Of a stretch of 64,000 nt of DNA, positions 63,083 through 64,000 are shown one piece after another. A program made the position numbers and the translations under genes. The DNA lies in assembly GCA_902363515.1 (NCBI GenBank), contig CABJAN010000015.1, positions 18,348 to 82,347 of the forward strand, written 5' to 3'. The notes below the pieces were generated by a model. It ran no database searches. It had not been told where the DNA came from and was given only the letters and a program-made list of their open reading frames with translations. Source of the DNA: Bacillota bacterium. Lineage in GTDB: Bacteria > Bacillota > Clostridia > Lachnospirales > Lachnospiraceae. The first letter of the stretch is position 1. Each line of letters opens with the position of its first letter.

Positions 63083-63490
63083 ATGGCTCAGAAATTTATG
63101 ACTTACGAACAACAACTAAATAAACTGCAAGCCGACAAAGGCTTGACCATTCCTGACGCTGACTTCGCACGAAAAACATTGGAAGAAATCAGCTACTATT
63201 CTTTGATCGGCGGATATAAAGATTTATTCCTGCATCCAGCATCCAAAAAGTATAAATATGGCGTTACCTTCGACGAGATTGTTGCTTTTTACCATTTTGA
63301 TGAACAACTCCGCAGCCTTTTCTTAAAATATATTTTGCAAGTGGAGTGTCACTTGAAGTCTATGATTTCGTATCATTTCACAGAAAAATACGGAGAATTA
63401 CAGACTGAATACTTAGCCCCACATAATTTTGATTGCAAATTCTGCTCGAACGGTACGCCTATTCTGAAATCGTCGGTACATTCATTCTGA
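63083..63490 (+). pseudogene. AbiF/AbiD-like abortive infection protein, truncated by an IS end
   Basis: Abi_2 family N-terminal part: MTYEQQLNKLQADKG, ISYYSLIGGYKDLF, YGVTFDEIVAFYHFDEQLRSLFLKYILQVECHLK. About 117 residues (to 63433) are genuine; after LAPHNFD the frame reads the IS21 end (CKFCSNGTP...). Full-length members have about 300 residues with a HEPN RNase motif further on, lost here. GAGG precedes ATG 63083. An upstream in-frame extension lies in the small RNA and is not coding. Confidence 0.75.
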
Positions 63491-63884
63491 TTTAGCGGTA
63501 CTCGTTTTCTGCTCAAAGCGGTACGTTTTTCCTTTATTATTGTGATGTAACTATTATTCATCACAGTGCAAAGGAGGAACTATTATGCACGACTACAATA
63601 CTATTCTTGGAGTCATAGAACTTCGGCTCAGTAAAGTCAGTTATGACTCTGTACAAAAACGTTACCGGATCGGACGGAGCGGGATTGCATTAATTATGAA
63701 CCGATACAAGGATTCAGGCTTATCATTGGATGATCTTCGGCAAATGCCAGCCTCAAAGGTGGTTGATCTCATCTATCCAAAAGAAAACCTTCGACATAAG
63801 GATATTCCACTGCCTGATTTTGAAAAAATACATGAGCAGATGATCCAAATGGGAAAACATGCTGACTTGAGTTTTCGTAAGTAG
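63434..63884 (+). mobile_element. IS21-family remnant (left end and istA 5' fragment)
   Basis: Starts with TG inside the abi gene and has four direct repeats TTCTG...CGGTAC with CGGTAC at 63451, 63474, 63496 and 63519 (spacing 23, 22, 23 bp), as in the multiple transposase sites at IS21 ends. It is followed by the first part of istA; the rest, istB and the right end are absent. Confidence 0.75.
63585..63884 (+). pseudogene. istA: IstA transposase, N-terminal fragment (99 aa)
   Basis: HTH-containing start of an IS21 transposase: RLSKVSYDSVQKRYRIGRSGIALIMNRY, LDDLRQMPASKVVDLIYP. AAAGGAGG precedes the ATG. The reading ends at DLSFRK where full IstA (about 500 aa) would continue, so a deletion has removed the catalytic DDE core. 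Confidence 0.8.
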
Positions 63885-63913
63885 GTAATCATTCGTATAT
63901 TGACATTTTATAA

Positions 63914-63985
63914 AAGCCATCTGATACTGCTCCTGACTGTCTGCCAGATTCTCTATCAGATGGCTTATTATTATTTTTTTAGTTT
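63914..63985 (+). terminator. Terminator-like hairpin at window end
   Basis: AAGCCATCTGATA ... TATCAGATGGCTT followed by TTATTATTTTTTT. It lies beyond the IS remnant; the gene it served is not visible. The last stretch to 64000 shows nothing else. Confidence 0.7.
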
Positions 63986-64000
63986 AGTACGGCAGTATTC

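Noticed and set aside
63440..63530. Regular repeats as a possible CRISPR array
   Set aside because: Only a short CGGTAC core is shared, units are 22-23 bp without separate spacers, no cas genes exist, and istA follows: they are IS21 terminal repeats.

Overview
The window is a low-to-moderate GC, Gram-positive clostridial chromosome segment, most likely from a gut Lachnospiraceae (Blautia / Mediterraneibacter-like). The basis is a T-box-controlled thrS, an Rnf-type flavin/iron-sulfur membrane redox cluster, YesMN-type sensor/regulator plus ABC sugar uptake genes, strong AGGAGG ribosome sites with sigma-A promoters, and a type I 'holin-like' toxin locus. The genus is an inference. No rRNA, tRNA or CRISPR array was seen.

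Layout. 1-4.1 kb: a MarR-controlled heterodimeric ABC exporter. 4.1-8.1 kb: aroK (+), then MATE, rarA and a polysaccharide deacetylase (-). 8.1-14.6 kb: apbE (+) facing an abbreviated Rnf-like operon (rnfC, rnfD, a multi-domain FMN-binding protein, one RnfA/E-type membrane protein) and a flavodoxin-ferredoxin fusion. 14.7-16.2 kb: infC-rpmI-rplT with an attenuator leader and an AUU start. 16.3-21.9 kb: an NSS symporter, a DUF1540 protein, thrS with its T-box, a YdcF-like protein and a SEC-C protein. 21.9-34.5 kb: a tightly packed 12-gene minus-strand operon for recovering cell-wall amino sugars (RpiR regulator, murQ, ABC importer, BadF-type kinase, ROK, GH4, GNAT, PIG-L, namZ, nagZ-like). 34.9-38.9 kb: an M20 amidohydrolase, a YfcC-type carrier and a convergent regulator. 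39.05-39.36 kb: a previously unannotatable type I toxin/antisense RNA pair. 39.4-49.4 kb: an alpha-glucoside system (GH13, GH63-like, ABC importer, YesMN).

50.1-57.5 kb holds the most unusual system: seven closely spaced genes from one strong promoter encode a transglutaminase-like surface protein, an Asp/Glu-type racemase, an adenylation enzyme, a carrier protein, an MBOAT acyltransferase, an SGNH-like protein with Cys in the nucleophile position, and a lipoprotein. This resembles Dlt D-alanylation, but the adenylation enzyme lacks the Cys linked to D-Ala selectivity and the MBOAT is AlgI-like. I infer surface esterification with a different, perhaps racemised acidic, amino acid.

57.5-64 kb is a decaying end: an ABC transporter/AgrC-like kinase locus with at least three lesions, then mobile-element debris with a TPR fragment, an AbiF-like gene with its own upstream small RNA, and an IS21 end inserted in the abi gene.
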